64,000 nt of DNA from Gossypium raimondii (GCF_025698545.1 NC_068575.1:61761980-61825979); one strand, 5' to 3'. Numbered from the stretch's first letter, positions 45,233-59,208 are shown. Notes: generated by a model not told the origin, from the sequence alone. Numbers and translations: made by a program.

Positions 45233-45867
45233 CAAGATCTCTTTGCCAAGCTTGATAAAACATAGTTGGAGTAGAACAATCCATCATATGAATCCAAGCA
45301 GGTCCTCCATCTTTTTCTTCAACTAAATTAACAAAATGCTCTAAATCCTCATTTGTCACAAAACTAGTTTTCCCCTTTGGAATCTGTGATGAACTGTACC
45401 CAAATTACAAGAAAATATTAGGGATTAGCAAAATCAAAGATAAATCCAATTTTCATTGCACTTCAAACCCCAAACTAACATTAAAAGGAGAAATCAAATG
45501 ATGAAATTGCGAACCTGCAATTGGAATCAACGGTGGGTGGCAAAGAAAAAGGATCGCTTTGAGCTTCATCATCTATAATCCAAGAGATGCAACTAGGCAA
45601 TAAAAATTTGATCGAATTCAAGCTTGAAATGAGATTGAAACTTTTAGATGAAGAATCTGAAGATGAAGGTGTTGAATCTTTAGAGACTGAGCAATCAATC
45701 ATCATTTCTCTGCCTATATTTGCCCACTTTGGCTTCCAAGCCCATCCGACTAAAACACCAACAATTACAGCAATCCATAAAGGAGCTATGAAAATCATTA
45801 GCTCCTTCAAAACATCTCCAATTGTGGGTTTCCTTAAAATCTCCAAAAAAACCGACACCAAAACCAT
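43969..45867 (-). CDS. START-domain (lipid-transfer) membrane protein, CP5-like (6 exons)
   Basis: Exons: 45515-45867, 45231-45393, 44950-45126, 44790-44873, 44526-44607 and 43969-44411. They join with GT..AG borders to 433 residues plus stop. An N-terminal hydrophobic helix (IFIAPLWIAVIVGVLVGWAW, about 26-45) suggests membrane anchoring. The START domain follows: VTNEDLEHFVNLVEEKDGG, FYQAWQRDLEAGPTEYRSRT, VRDFFWDDEFRPKWDNML, VVHWVRKFPFFCSDREYV, then KNKPRRVDLYYSSWLIRA and GMWGTVKKIDPGLRAYQ. A second hydrophobic stretch (LLVVGGAIALACSFDRGLL) lies near the C-terminus. The family (polyketide cyclase/START superfamily, including the Arabidopsis protein annotated CP5) is expected to bind or move lipids, substrate unknown. 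Exon 2's donor opens straight into an (AT)n microsatellite. Confidence 0.9.
45199..45229. repeat. (AT)n microsatellite abutting a splice donor
   Basis: About 15 AT units. On the minus strand they form the first intron bases after exon 2 of the START gene (GAG|GTATATAT...). Confidence 0.9.
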
Positions 45868-48120
45868 CCTTTAGAACAACCCCCCTTCGATGAAATCCAA
45901 AGAGTTAGCTTCAGACACAGCGATTCCTCAAGGGTTTGTTTTTCTATAATAATAATAAAAAACTCTAAACCCAGACCAAAAAAACAAACACCCAAACTTT
46001 TTTTAATCTGGAAAGGGGATTAAAAGAAGAAAAAGGAGAAGGAGCTGGAGTAAATAAAAAGAGAAGAAGAAACGACCTCGAATAAAAAGAAAAGATCAAC
46101 AAAGACGATAAGTGCTGAATAGATTATGGATAAGGATTCCCAGAATATCAGAAGAAGAAAAAAAAGATTTTTTTCTTAAAAACCTTATTAAAACGTTTTA
46201 TCTATTTTTCTACCATTATTAATAATTTTTCTAGCAGAAAAAGGGCTTCTAAAATTTAGATAAAGTCTGGAATAAATGCCAAATGTTGGATCTTAAATGG
46301 GCAAAAATGGATAAAAAGTCGATTAAAAATAGGCTTTTATTTCGTTATTTTAATCGAAAATGGCTTCTGGTTGGTAAAGTGGGTAGGTTGGGATTTGGGA
46401 AGAGTATTTAGTTGCCGCCTGGTGCTGATGCTCTGTTGGTGAAGACGCTGGCACATGCTCCGCTTTCTTTGTCTATATGTAAACTGAGAGGCATTTCTCT
46501 TATTTATATAGCGACGAAATTTATTTTTCATTTTCGTCGCCGCGTTTCCTCGTTTTTCACGTTTACTCACTTTTTTTTAAACTTATTTTAATTTTGAAAA
46601 TTTTTTAAAGAGGTCCATACTCGTTTTTTACTTTACTTTTTCAACATTATAATACTACATTTGTATTACTATAGGTTTATTGATAAATTTAACACTCAAT
46701 ATTTATATTTTTGTCAATTTAATCCTTATTCTTTTTGAGCTAAATTTGACCTAAAACTTTTAAAAGAATCAATTTATTTTTTAACGTAAATGCTTACTAA
46801 AACTTTAAACTTTTAGCAATGTTAGTGTGACAACCTATACTGCAGTCTCGTGCACTTCATACTAAAATAGCATCATTTATTATATATGCCACATTCACAA
46901 TAATTTAAATTTTATAAAATATTCAAATATTCAAAAATAATATATATAGTCCTAAAAAAAGCATGATGCACATGTAAGTAAAAAATGCATGTCACATTTA
47001 CACTTTTTTTTTGGTTAAATTAGTTGGTGTTGACATTTTGAAATTAAAAAAGTATTTATTTAATACAATGTAACTAAAAATGATATTATAATAAATATGA
47101 ATTTAATAAAAAATTACAATATTAATAGGCCCTGAATTTTGAAACCTTAAAAATACAAATACTAAATTTTAAAAATTAAATTTATGAAAATATACATTAT
47201 TGAAAACATTTGTTTAAGTCTCAATCATAAAAATTTTAGCATATTATATAATATATTCAAAATAATATTTAAATGGGATATTTGGTAGAAAGTTATAAAT
47301 TAAATTATTATAATTTTATTTTAACTGTGGTATGAACTGAATTAACTTTCATCAATCTGTCAATAATGGTGAGCAATTAATGGGAATTTGTTGTGGGTTT
47401 CGCCTTTGAAATTTAATTGTCAAAATTTTATTTATTTTAAAACTTATTTATAAATAAATAATATTATAATTTTCTTGTTCAATTTAAAGATTTGACAATG
47501 AGTTTGGACGAGGTTATTAGGATATTTTAAAATTAATGGCAACATAACATTCTTGACCACATAAAATCTTAAACATAAATATTAATTCAAATAAAAAAAT
47601 TCATCTCGAATCATTTGGTTATTTGTGATATTTAATTCGAGTTTTATTTTATTTTTAAAATATTTATTAATTATATTCTTTTTAATAGGGACTCTTATTA
47701 ATTTCAATACCATGTTGGTGTTATTTTTCGTTGATTATAAAATATGAAATAGATTATGTTGTATTTTTATATTATAATGTTTTTAATTAAATAGAAAATA
47801 CTTTTAAAAAGAAAAGAAAATTAATGCTTGAACTACTCAGAAGGACACAAAATAATGTTTAACTTGGTCAGTATGACTTTATTTTTGGTCAATTATTTTA
47901 GTGTTGAAAGCTAAATGAAAGGTTGAACTTTCAACAAAATTGACTTCAAACTTTCTAATAAATTAATTAGGTTAAATTGTTTGAGAGGTCTTTGTATTAT
48001 AAAGACTAATTCAAATTAGTCATTCTATTCTAAAATTAATCAATTTAGTCCCTATACTATTAAAAATAATCAAATAAATCAAAGTTGTAACAAAGTTAGC
48101 ATTTACCAAGTTACTCGAGG
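45868..48120. other. 5' flank of START gene and AT-rich spacer
   Basis: The first 250 bp upstream of the ATG (AG-rich on the plus strand, CT-rich on the gene strand) are probably 5' UTR/promoter. The rest has no gene. The stretch at 47940-48090 resembles part of a MITE of the 'TTAGTCCCTATACT' type. Confidence 0.45.
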
Positions 48121-48442
48121 CTAAAAGAAAAGCAATTAGAAGAGCTGAGAATGGTGGTTCCCATTGCTCAGCTCAACAATCTCGAAAGGCCTACTTTGTC
48201 GCTACCACTAGAGTTTGAGATGGCTACCAAAAAAGTCAATAATAAAGATGTTGTGGGAGAGACGGTATCGGATCATTAGATGGAAGATGTTGCCAAGCCG
48301 GGGACGGTCTCCTTTAAGGAGATGCTAATGAAGGATAGCAATGTTAGTAATGGGGAGGATGTTAGTTTAGATGATATTGAGATATCTCTCCTTAAGGGTG
48401 ACGTTTATGTGTCCATGGAAGGCCTTTATCTTGAAACGGGTA

Positions 48443-49550
48443 TGTCGAAACCGTTTTTTGAAAACAAGTATTTTGGTTATCGACTTAAAAAAAACAAAAA
48501 TTGGAGTCGCCACCGATCCTTTATTAAGGTGTGATCGGCCCACCTTTAAAAAAAAATAATTTTGGTCTGCGAAATTTGAGAAAACAAGTTCGGGAGTTAG
48601 TTACGCACAAGGAATGATTAGCACCCTCGCGACGCCCAAAATTGGTACCAAATTGATTTTTTTTTAATGCCTCGGTGTCGAAAATTTGAAAAGATTTTAA
48701 AAAGGGAACTTTTTATTTCATGAATGAATCAAAATAATAAGACATTCTTATTTCAAAGAAATAAAACACCACACCCAGTGAGTTAGGGCACAATGTTTTT
48801 AAATCTTCAAAATACCGAATATTGCCTTTTGTTTACGAAAATTCTTATTTCGAGAAGTCAAAATATCGGACCGATAAGTTAGGACCCAACATTTTAAATC
48901 CCGAGAATAAGCTTTATTTGAAATTTGAGAATTTATTGCAAAAGCGAATACTCGCTTTCTAAATTCATCGAAAAATAATCGCAATCCAAGAAGTTAGGAC
49001 ATGATCTTCTTGAGAATCACGAATGCCAAATATTTTGAAAATTTATAAAATATGATGATTTTAATGCTTTGATGAAATCAAAATATATAAAAAAACATGA
49101 TAAAATGTTAATGCATATATAAAACACATATGTATACATGCAAATCGAAGGAATAAAATATATCCAATAAAACAAACAAAAAAACATGTATTAAAAATAA
49201 AACAAAAGTAAAAAAAATGCATATGTATATATTTACAGAGAGAAGAAAAAGGTATACGTATAAAATAATAAAATATATAAATAAAATAATAAAATGATTC
49301 AAAAGTATGAAAAAAATGTATATATATATTTATAAAATGCGTATCCTGAATCACAAAATATAGGAAACACATGTGTATTTAAAATGTGTATATATACATT
49401 TAAATATATATTTAAAAATGGAAAAAAACAAACAAATAAAAACCTCCTGTATGTATATATATTGTAAAAAAAATGAAACTAAAATGTGTAAATATATATA
49501 CGTATTAAAATGTTTGCATGTACAAAATGTTTGCATGCATTTTATAAGCG

Positions 49551-49605
<55 letters not shown>

Positions 49606-50641
49606 CATATAAATAATATAACAAATGATGCAATAATAGTGATAAAAAATAAATGAAATTAAAATCGACAGAGGATCGATTTGCAACACGCGAAGTTACA
49701 GGAGGGGCCAAAATAGAAATAATCCGCCCCTCTAAAACACTGCGCCGTAATAGGGACTTATTTGAAACAAAAATAAAACCCGTGGCCAAAATCAAAAGAA
49801 ATAAAAAGTTGATTTAAACATGCTTCTAAAAATCAAGGGACCAAACGCACAAATGTACCATTTAGGCCCATGACGCGCGGATCCTCCCCGGGTCGGGTCA
49901 CCACGCGGATATAGCCCTATACGGCGCCGTTTTGGGGCCACAGAAACAGGCCCTAAACGACGCCGTTTTGCAATCGTTACAAAACCCAAAATTTCCCAAA
50001 AAACAACTCATTTTCCCTTTTTTTTTGCACCAAACAGCAGAGAAATCCTCTGCTAGGGTTTTCATACCCAAACCCCCACTTAATGCTGCCGTTCATGCCC
50101 CCAAGCCTCATTCAAACTCCGATTGTGACGGAGCGATGAAGGTTCAACGGCGCCGATATGGGGTAAAACTTTTGCCTCTTTGTTTCTTTTCTTTCTTAAA
50201 CAACCAGTAAATATTTAACCAAAAGAAAACAATCGTAAAAAAATGGAAAATAAAATAGCGTACACAAGCAAAGTGGTAAATCACCTTACATTTTTATTCT
50301 AATCTCCTCCATTTTCTTTTCTTTACAATTGGTTTATATAACCGAAAATAAAATAATAAAATACAAAATAATAAAATATTTTCGTTATTCCTATTATTTT
50401 GTTGTTGTTTGTTTCGTTTGTTCTTTGCAGCATGGCTAAAGGCGTCTTGGAGCGACGTTTATGAGGTGCGCGAGGAGTGCGACTCGAGTCTTGGAGGTGC
50501 CAAAAGGGCGTGATTCTGGCGCCAGATTCTTGCCACTGCTTAGGGTTTTCTACTCTTTGAGAATTTTGGGCTAGGTTTAGTGGGCTGGGCATGTTTGGGT
50601 CTATTTATTTTCTTGGGCCCGGGCATATTTGGGCTTGTACA
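48443..50641 (+). mobile_element. Solo LTR (2.2 kb, Gypsy-type) with perfect target duplication
   Basis: It begins TGTCGAAACC and ends CTTGTACA, flanked by GGGTA at 48438-48442 and 50642-50646. It contains GGAGTCGCCACCGATC and GACGCCCAAAATTGGTACC, as in the other two LTRs here. No internal region remains, so it is a fossil left by LTR-LTR recombination. The perfect duplication suggests moderate age. Confidence 0.85.
49553..49600. repeat. (AT)n microsatellite inside the solo LTR
   Basis: About 24 uninterrupted TA/AT units. Confidence 0.9.
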
Positions 50642-51330
50642 GGGTACATAAGATGATAGACTAAAGCATGAAGCAAACGATCATTGCAAGGTTGCTTGCT
50701 CGATCCATTGGGTACAAGGCTCTGGTCAACAGGATAAAAATCATGTGGGAGTTAGTGGGTGACTTTTGTTGACCTTGATAATGTTTATTTTTTAGTTAAG
50801 TTTGCATGTTTGGAGGATTATGAATGGGTGTTGCCAAGAAGGCCATGGATGATATATGGCCACTACTTGGTTGTTCAACCATGGAGCCGTGATTTCATCA
50901 TCAAGGAAACTTTGTCATCGAAGATTGTGGCATGGATTCGGTTTTTAGGGTTGCTCTATCAGTGTGATACGAAATAACTAACGAGGGTTATCACAACAGT
51001 TGTGGGTAGTCATAAAGGTCTATTACAATAATACAATTAGAAATAGGGGCTGATTTGCTCGGGTAGCGGTGGTTGTTGGTTTGAAAAAGCCATTAATACC
51101 CTATGTTAGCATTGATGGTTTGCTACAACAAATTGAGTGTGAAAGGCTACCAACGATTTGTTATGGTTGTGGGTGTCTTGCCCATGCTTAGGGAAGATGT
51201 TCCATTGCCAAAACAAGTGAGCAAACCGTGGTTCATAATGGTCAAAAGCAAAAGGAGTCGAGTGTAAAAGATGGTATAGTAACGTGCAATTGGTGCACAA
51301 GCCTGTTGGATCCGCTGCCTTAAGTGTAGT

Positions 51331-52400
51331 ATATTCATTTGCATGCTTGTATTTTTTGAACATATTAGTTTAATAAAATTATTGATTAATTGCATTAATA
51401 CAGTTTGTATGCTGTCCTCAATGGTTTTTACACACAAAACAAAATGAAAGAAAATATTAGTTCACTGGGTATCTAATATTAACTAATACAAATGAGTATT
51501 ACGTGGTTGGATCGTAATACAAAAATACAACTTGTATTAGTAGATGAACCTAAATATGTCATTAGTCTAATAAAAAAAGAGCAAACTGATTGAAAGACAA
51601 AAATGACGTCTATCAAGTCCAATTGGGGAGATGCTTTGTCTTGAAGATCAGGACAGATGATTCCTAAAAGATAGAGACATAGATGTAACAAATTGGACTA
51701 ACAGTACATCGGACAAGACCCAAGTAGAATAGATCCTAAATCCTTTTATGAATTTATTCACTTGTGATCTTCATAGTGTGTCACACCTTAATCTTGAATG
51801 GGTGATGGACTATGTATACGTGACTCTTATACTTTGATACAAGTAAAAGCCTGAGTTGAAATAGATTGGGAATCGAAAGCTGATGTATTGGGTATACAGT
51901 TTTTGTAGTATGTAGCATCATTCACAATAGTAAAATTTATAGCCTAAGGAATGGGTAAATGATATTCTCTCATCGACATTACATAATAAATGAAAAGTAA
52001 ACATGGTCACGTGTCATTTGTCTTTGTGATGAATGACTTAATTTTATAGTAATTGACTTTTCACGAAGTAAAATATAATAGTTATCGTGAGATAAAATAG
52101 GAACATATTGAGAAAACAGATTTATCCCAATAAGAATAAGGATATCCTACGATGGCAACACACCTATGACAAGGTCATTGCACAAGCACCGATCGAGTAG
52201 AGAATAAAGATAAAGAGATTCGTATGTCGGATTGTAATTCTAATTTTTTTTAAAATTGTGTATTTAAACGAGAGATAAGTACACAATTTTTTATAAAATA
52301 TTCCGTGTGTTTAAAAAATTATATTTTATATAATAAAATTACCAAATAATAAATTAATCATAAGAAATCCGAAAGTTGCATTCTTATTGGGAGACAAGAC
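51331..52400. repeat. Unclassified repeat-like segment
   Basis: A compositionally distinct, less AT-rich stretch (for example TTTATGAATTTATTCACTTGTGATCTTC) without coding potential. It resembles leader or LTR parts of plant retroelements, but the family could not be fixed by eye. Confidence 0.3.
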
Positions 52401-55043
52401 CTTGGTCTGAAAATAACAAATATTGTATTTAGATTTATTTGAAAAATGAAATTACAAATTAATATAATAATAAAATTAAATTTCATTTTCTAAAATTCAT
52501 AATATAGTTTTGACTTAAGTATTTTAATAAGACTGTCTATCTTTTGAGTGACAAGTCAGCGTTCCTTATGCAAAACTTGTTCACACTTTAAGCAAACAAT
52601 CTCGAAAATAATAATTAAATAAAGATCTCCAAAAACACTAACTTAGATTAGGTATTTGTGTCAATTCCAATTTCAAACGTTCAAAACCATGTAATATATA
52701 TGGTTAATGTTGCAATTTTCCAAAATTTAGAATTTAATCTATTTATTTTTATTTTTAGAAATTATTCTTTCTGTTTTTATATTTTAAAATTCAATTGACC
52801 CTTAATATTGTTAAATCCTTAAATTTTAACAAATTTAATAATACTAACAATTAGCCCTGGATTTAAAATAAAAATTTAAGAAATAACTTCTAAAATTTTG
52901 AAGATTCTTTTAACATATTTATATATATATATATATATATATATACCGACCACCACGCATCTACCTAATTAGCATAATAGCATTGCTTGGCAAATGCCAA
53001 TTCACCAAATGCATTTGCATGTGATTTATGCTTTTATGTTAGGTGTTGGTTTGGCCTAGAACGTGGGAATCTTCTCTTTGATTTTACCATTCATTATCCT
53101 ATTATATTATTACTCGAATATGTATAAAATATAAATGTAAAAAAGAAAATTGATAAGAAAATATGAGAAATAGATTATTTTTATTACTAGCGATGTTAAA
53201 AGTAGTAGATGATAGATTCTTTTCGAGCAACAATTAGTGTTTGATTTATTGAGTAGGTTATATCCGATTAACAAATCCAATTTAATTGATAGAATCCAAT
53301 GTTACGCAAATAGAGAATCATGCTCCATGGCATCTATGAGAACCATGGGTAAGCTGCCGGTCACAAGCGATAATCACTTTGAGGTAATCTACGGCATTGT
53401 AAGATCGGCTCAACAATGTTTGCTCACTCAATCCTCTTATTTTCATCTGTTTTTATTAACATTGATTTCTACCCTTTGTTTAGGCTTTAAATATTATACA
53501 ACATTTAGACCTGGTTTGCATTGTTAAAAGTATCGTAGAAACTTTTGTATCGGGAATCATGTTGCATTTTGTTCATTTATTTTAAAAATAAATAAATTAA
53601 TCTTTTTACGTTGGATCAAATAATAAACTAATCATTCTGTTAAAAATTTTATTATTTTTTATTGTTAAAATTCAATCTTTTTTTCGATCAGTCATGTCAA
53701 TTTTTATTTCCTTAAACAAATATAATGTTAACCCACTTTACTTATGGGACTTTTGATGACACTATTCCTTTTGTAACATAATGTGACGTTGGGTATGAAC
53801 AGCCGCAAAGCCTCAATTTAGAGGTTTGACCCACCAACGTTATTTTTATTTCCCCCACAAATAATTTTTTGTTTTCTTTTTTAGACTTTGTGGAACTACA
53901 ATTTTAGCTTTAGGACGGAGAAAAAGGTTGTCCGAGCGTGACTACATAAAATTGGAAACGTGAAAATAATGGTATTATTAAAAGATGATGGCCCATTAGG
54001 TTTAAAATTTCAATGGGAGAAGTTAGTTGAATTTTTAGGGAAGATGGTATGTGTCGCTATTTCTTCAAATTCAAAATAATATAATGCTAAACTTAATATT
54101 GAATGGTTATTATATTATCATTTAGTTTTAACTTTCTTTTATTATTTTTGGTTTTGTTTTTAATAGTACTAATTTCACGAGCAATAGAGCACACGTGGGT
54201 TGCTACATTTTGTTATATTAATGTCGTTAAAATTTTAACAATTCAATCAATTTTTATTAAAAAAATAATTTTACTGAATTTTAAATTTGGAGGATCAAAA
54301 TGATAAAAGAATAAATATTAACAATGAAATTTTGGTTTTAGTGGTGGAGTCAGAGAGGCTGGCAGGGACCCCGACCCTCTTAAAATAGAAAATTTTTCAT
54401 TTAGGCCATTTATAATTTATAAAATTTTAAATTTGTAATGGTAAAATTGCACTTTGGTTCCCAACAATGATAAAATTTGATTCAATCCTTTAAAATTATA
54501 AAGATATAGGCTATTAAAATGATGAAATTACATTTTAATATCATAAAAATATACAATTTAATTTTACCCCTAAAATTTTTTCTCTAACATCAGCATTGTT
54601 TGGTCTAATGTGTAATATTATATTTAAATAAATTATGTCTAGATTTTAGTTGGAGTAATTTTATTGCAAACAATATCTTTTAAAGAAAATCAAATTTTCT
54701 TTTCAAAATTTTCTACAAATATATTTATAAATATTTTATATTTATTTAAAATTTAATTATAATATGTCATATTATTATTGATTACATCAAATATTATTAT
54801 TTCACATATAAAACGTTATTTAAGAAAAATCATTTGAATCTAACAACATCGGCCACAAAAATCACACTTCACTTTCACGTGTGCAAGACACGAGCTGCAC
54901 GTTTAATGGGTTTTTCAAACTTAATACCCGTGCACTTTACAAATCAATATTTAGGACATGGCTTTTTTCCAGCCCAAGTTTTTTTAAATAAATATATAAG
55001 AATAATTATTGAGTGTAATTATAATTAGAACCGTCATTATAAT
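52401..55043. other. AT-rich spacer with MITE debris
   Basis: An (AT)n run lies at 52919-52945. Part of a GGTAAAAG-type MITE is likely at about 53525-53760. No gene recognised; the open frames at 53237-53527 and 54103-54303 have no domain. Confidence 0.45.
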
Positions 55044-57324
55044 TGTAATGGGTCAAATTTGCCCAGCCTTCGTGAAGAAAAACAGTCCAAATACAACAGT
55101 TTTTTGGGCCCAAAATCCAAACCAAAACACAACAACGAATGGCCCAAAATTAACCCCCAGGCCCAAGAACAATTTCAGAAACTCTAAAGTTCTAGGGTAA
55201 ACTTTAGCCGCCGCAACCATGCGCTCGAATCTCCGTGGATCTTCACCTGCGCATTAAGGAAAAACAAAAATGGAAAGTGAATCAAAAGATTTGTAAATTA
55301 AATAAAGAAACAGATTTGTTTCTTCTTTAGATTGATTACATACGGCTATAAAATAGCCATTGTAATGCTGTAAAACAATGGGGGAATTCGCAATCAATAA
55401 AAAATCCATATTCCACAGTCGAAAACTGCAAACACCAAGAGCAATACAATCAATTCAAAGGTTGATATTTACTATTTTTATATTTTTTATTTACTTTTAT
55501 ACGAATAAGAAGACAAATAAAAGGAAAGAAATAACTTGGATATGCATTTGAGGACTTCGGAGTGACCAGATCCGAGATTTTTTTTCTTTTACGGTCACCG
55601 CATACGACGGTGCCGGCGCTGGAGATCGGCGGCCGGCGCGGTGGCCGATGACCGGACCGGAGGCCGGATATCGGGGGAGGGGAGAGCTTTTCAGAGCTTT
55701 TTTTTTTTGTTTAAAAAAAACGGTTTTAAAATGATTTTTGAAGGATAATTTGGCTTAAATAGCCTTTTCAAAACGACGATGTTTTGAACCTGGGTTGACC
55801 CGAATCCGACCCGACCAGGCCTAGGATCCGCGCGTTTTTAAGTGGAGGGGTAAATTGCGCTTTTAGCCCATCCGCCTTTTAATGTTTTTACAATTAAGTT
55901 TTTTTATTTTTCTTAATTTACCCTTTAATTTATTACTGTTTTCAATTTCGTCCAAATGTGAACGGCGTCGTTTTGAGAAGAAGGGAAAATTGCCCTTCCA
56001 GCCCCTCTATGTAATTCGCGCGTTCAATTTCGTCCCCAGACTTCAATTATTTACAGATTGGCCTCAGAATTTTTTACTTACAGTTCAAATGGGTCCCTTT
56101 TTCTTTATTTTTTATTAATTATTATTATTATTATTATTTATATATTTTTCGTATTTATTTATTTTTAAATATATGTATATCTTTTATTTTTGTACCTATA
56201 TACATACGCATATTTATTTATTTTTAAATAATGTTTTTATTTATATGTAATGAAATATTTTATAATTTATATGTATTTTGTATATATATGTATACATATT
56301 AATATTTTTAACCAATTTTTTTTCTTTTTGGTATTTATATGTATATATGAATATATTTATTTTAAAAAATGCAAACGTATGTATTTTTTTCATATACTTT
56401 ATAATCCATTTTTCCTTTTATTTTCATAAACGCATCATGTATTATATATGTATAAGTTTCATAGTCCAAAATTCATATGTAAATTATGTGTATGTCTTTA
56501 AATTTCAATGTATATATTATGTGCCCTTTATTCTTTATATTTTGTTTTTTTCATTTGATTATTAATTCATGTTTTCGTTCATATGTTAAAAAGAATGTTT
56601 TTATTTGTTTGATATGTTGCATGAGATTATTTTTATTATGTATATTACTTTCGTTTATTGATTTATTTATATTATTGTTATGCCATTGTAATATTTATTA
56701 TTGTATTGTATATTTAATGTAGCATCACATCATTTTTTTACTCGATTTCAAATTTTTCAAAATTGAGATAATGCTTGTATTTAGGATTTCCAAGGAAATT
56801 GAGCCCTAACGTATTGGGTTCCGATTTTTTTGTTAAATCTAACAATCGAGCATTTCTCTTTCATCAAAAAGTAAGAACTCATTATTGGGAATTCAACACG
56901 TTGTGTCCTAACATATTGGATGTGACGCATTGATTTCTCGAAATGAAGATTTAAAAAATATATATATAATAAAGGAAATATTCCGAGTTTGGGATTTTGG
57001 AGGAATTGTACCCAAACGTATTGGGCCGCAATTTCTTAAATCTTGAATAAATAGATATTCTTTTAAATTTTTATTATACGAGTATTTTGACTTAATTCAT
57101 TTTTGAGGAAATTAGAATGTCGTGCCCTAACGCATTGGGTGTGGCATTTTCTTTCTCTGAAATGATAAGGGTTTTAATACGTAACGTTTTTATAAGTTTT
57201 TGCTAAGGATTATATATTTTAAGTTTTTTAAGTTTTTAAATTATATTTTTTTAAGATTGGTGGCGACTCTCAATTTTTTCAATTTTTATCGAAATTTTTT
57301 TTATTAAAAAAAATAGTTTCGACA
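55044..57324 (-). mobile_element. Solo LTR (2.3 kb), same family, opposite orientation
   Basis: Read on the minus strand it starts TGTCGAAAC (57324 downward) and ends at 55044 with ...CATTACA. The 5-bp duplication ATAAT lies at 55039-55043 and 57325-57329. Its start and the GAGTCGCCACCAATC block match the LTR at 48443-50641. Their target duplications differ, so the two are separate insertions and not the two ends of one element. Confidence 0.8.
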
Positions 57325-57329
57325 ATAAT

Positions 57330-59170
57330 ATAGAATCAGATTATAATCGAAATATACTTAAATAATTATAATCAAAATCAATTACAATACATGATCAGAA
57401 CTATAAGCAAAACATATTTGAAATCGTATGAAAATAAATCTATAAAGGTCACACAAATGATGTAGAGTAATAAATCTGTTGATGATAGAAATCAACAAAG
57501 GAGGAAGTACAGTTCACCTTTGTGGGGGCGGAAAGCCGTGTTATCATGATGGATGAATGGTAAAGAATGAAGAGTGAATTTTCAAGAAAAATGCGTAGTT
57601 AGAGAAGCGAGAAGACTTATGCGCATGAGGTTTCTCATTGTAGAGACGATGATGTGACAATATAGGGCAGTTTTGTAATTATGGATTTGAGGTTCCATGT
57701 GCTCTTGACGAGGGTGGTTTGCGTCGAAGATACGCTCAAAGATGACAACCAATCAAAAATTTACTTAGCATAAAGTTCATTCAATAATGATATATATAAC
57801 AAAATCTAAAAATAACTTATGCATAATAAAATTCAAACTTTACAATTAAACAAAAGGAGGGTATCTTTACCAAATTTAGGCAATATTTTGGAGGTGTAAA
57901 GTTTGCATTAAATTTTCTACTGAAAATAAAAATTCATCACCATGTTAGTACAGTATTATTTATTTTTGTACTAAAAATCAATATACTATTCATTGAAAAT
58001 TTCACTAAATTAATGTAACAAATTAATCTAACATCAACAACAAAAATATATATATATATATATATATATAAATAAGATATAAAAAGTGTATATTACTATA
58101 GATATGTAAGTAACAATTTTTAATATATATTTTAAATATTTATATCTTGATATAAATTATTAATTTATTATATTTTAATTACTCTTTCATTGTAAGTTTA
58201 TATTTTTAATCATATATTTTTCATATTAATATGTGTTATTGTTGGCATAAAGGGTTTATATAAAATTAATTGATTAGATATACTTGATTTTCAAATAATA
58301 TGTAAAAGGCAAAAGTTAATAATATCTCAAATGTGGATTTTAATATATACTTAATCTAAAAATCTAATACCCCTAGTCCAACTCAATCGCTAGATCCGAG
58401 CTCCAATATGTTACATTCGTAGTCAGAGAAACTACAATCAATTCAAGGTAAAATAATCATTCGCGCATGTAATTCAATGCCAAACACATTCATTTATGGA
58501 TAAACAATCAAAATCGAGTATTAATCGAGCTTACAAAAGTTTTTTTATAAATCCAAACTCGAAATATGACCAATTTACAAAATTTTAAAAATTCAGGATC
58601 GACGTTGTGACATAACATGCCAGATGATGTCACGACGTCAAGCCACCTGACGTTGCGATGTCACATACTGTCGGCCGACGTTGTGACGAGAAAAAATGAT
58701 CATTGGGATGAAAACCCTATTTTTAGTAAACATGAACCATTTGATGTCTGTTCCAAAATTCGAATTAAACCATCCAACATAATCACTTAAAAACATACCC
58801 AAACACAACATTTCATATCAAAATAAATCATTTAATCATTTCCAATAAACTAATTCAATATAAGTTGAACGTATTACAAAACTATCCATTCTATACATTT
58901 CATTGAATACCGTTCAAACAAACCAACCAAACCATTCAAATGTGAATATTTTATCTAAGCCAACTCATATAAAATCATGTCATTTTATTTTCATTTCAAG
59001 CACTTAAGATGCAAAAAGAATAGGGAAATGAGCCCAAAAAGAGAATTGTTTGCAGAGTGAAACCCAGCTCCAATTGAAAAATGGAAGCCCAATCGAAAAT
59101 TAGGATGAAAATTTTGAAGATAGAAATTCTGGGTTTTATCCAAAAAGATTTAGTAGCTCTTCTTGTTCAT
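57330..59170. other. Spacer upstream of plastid L11 gene
   Basis: (AT)n run at 58046-58071. The segment 58595-58695 has repeated GACGTTGTGAC-like words typical of degraded retroelement sequence in such genomes. No gene was seen. The L11 promoter lies in the last 200 bp. Confidence 0.45.
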
Positions 59171-59208
59171 TTTCTGAAACTTTTGCTCTCTTTCATTTAG
59201 CCTCATCA

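Larger units (their letters stand above)
48121..51330 (+). mobile_element. LINE ORF1 relic (DUF4283/zinc-knuckle), interrupted by a solo LTR
   Basis: The left part (48121-48442) reads MVVPIAQLNNLERPTLSL... then VSFKEMLMKDS and DIEISLLKGDVYVSMEGL. The right part (50647-51320) resumes with KLLARSIGYKALVNRI, a DUF4283-like core (FACLEDYEWVLPRRPWMIYG, VVQPWSRDF, WIRFLGL), LLQQIECERLPTICYGCGCL and a CCHC-type knuckle. This is the gag-like ORF1 of plant L1-type LINEs. Stops (for example TAG at 48277) and frame changes show it is dead. No reverse transcriptase is present, and the sequence becomes unrelated after about 51330. Confidence 0.75.

Noticed and set aside
56278-56722. Tyr/Ile/Phe-rich open frames
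   Set aside because: AT-rich interior of the solo LTR; composition alone keeps them open.
48443-57324. One large element bounded by the two similar LTRs
   Set aside because: They face opposite ways and have different 5-bp target duplications, so they are separate insertions.
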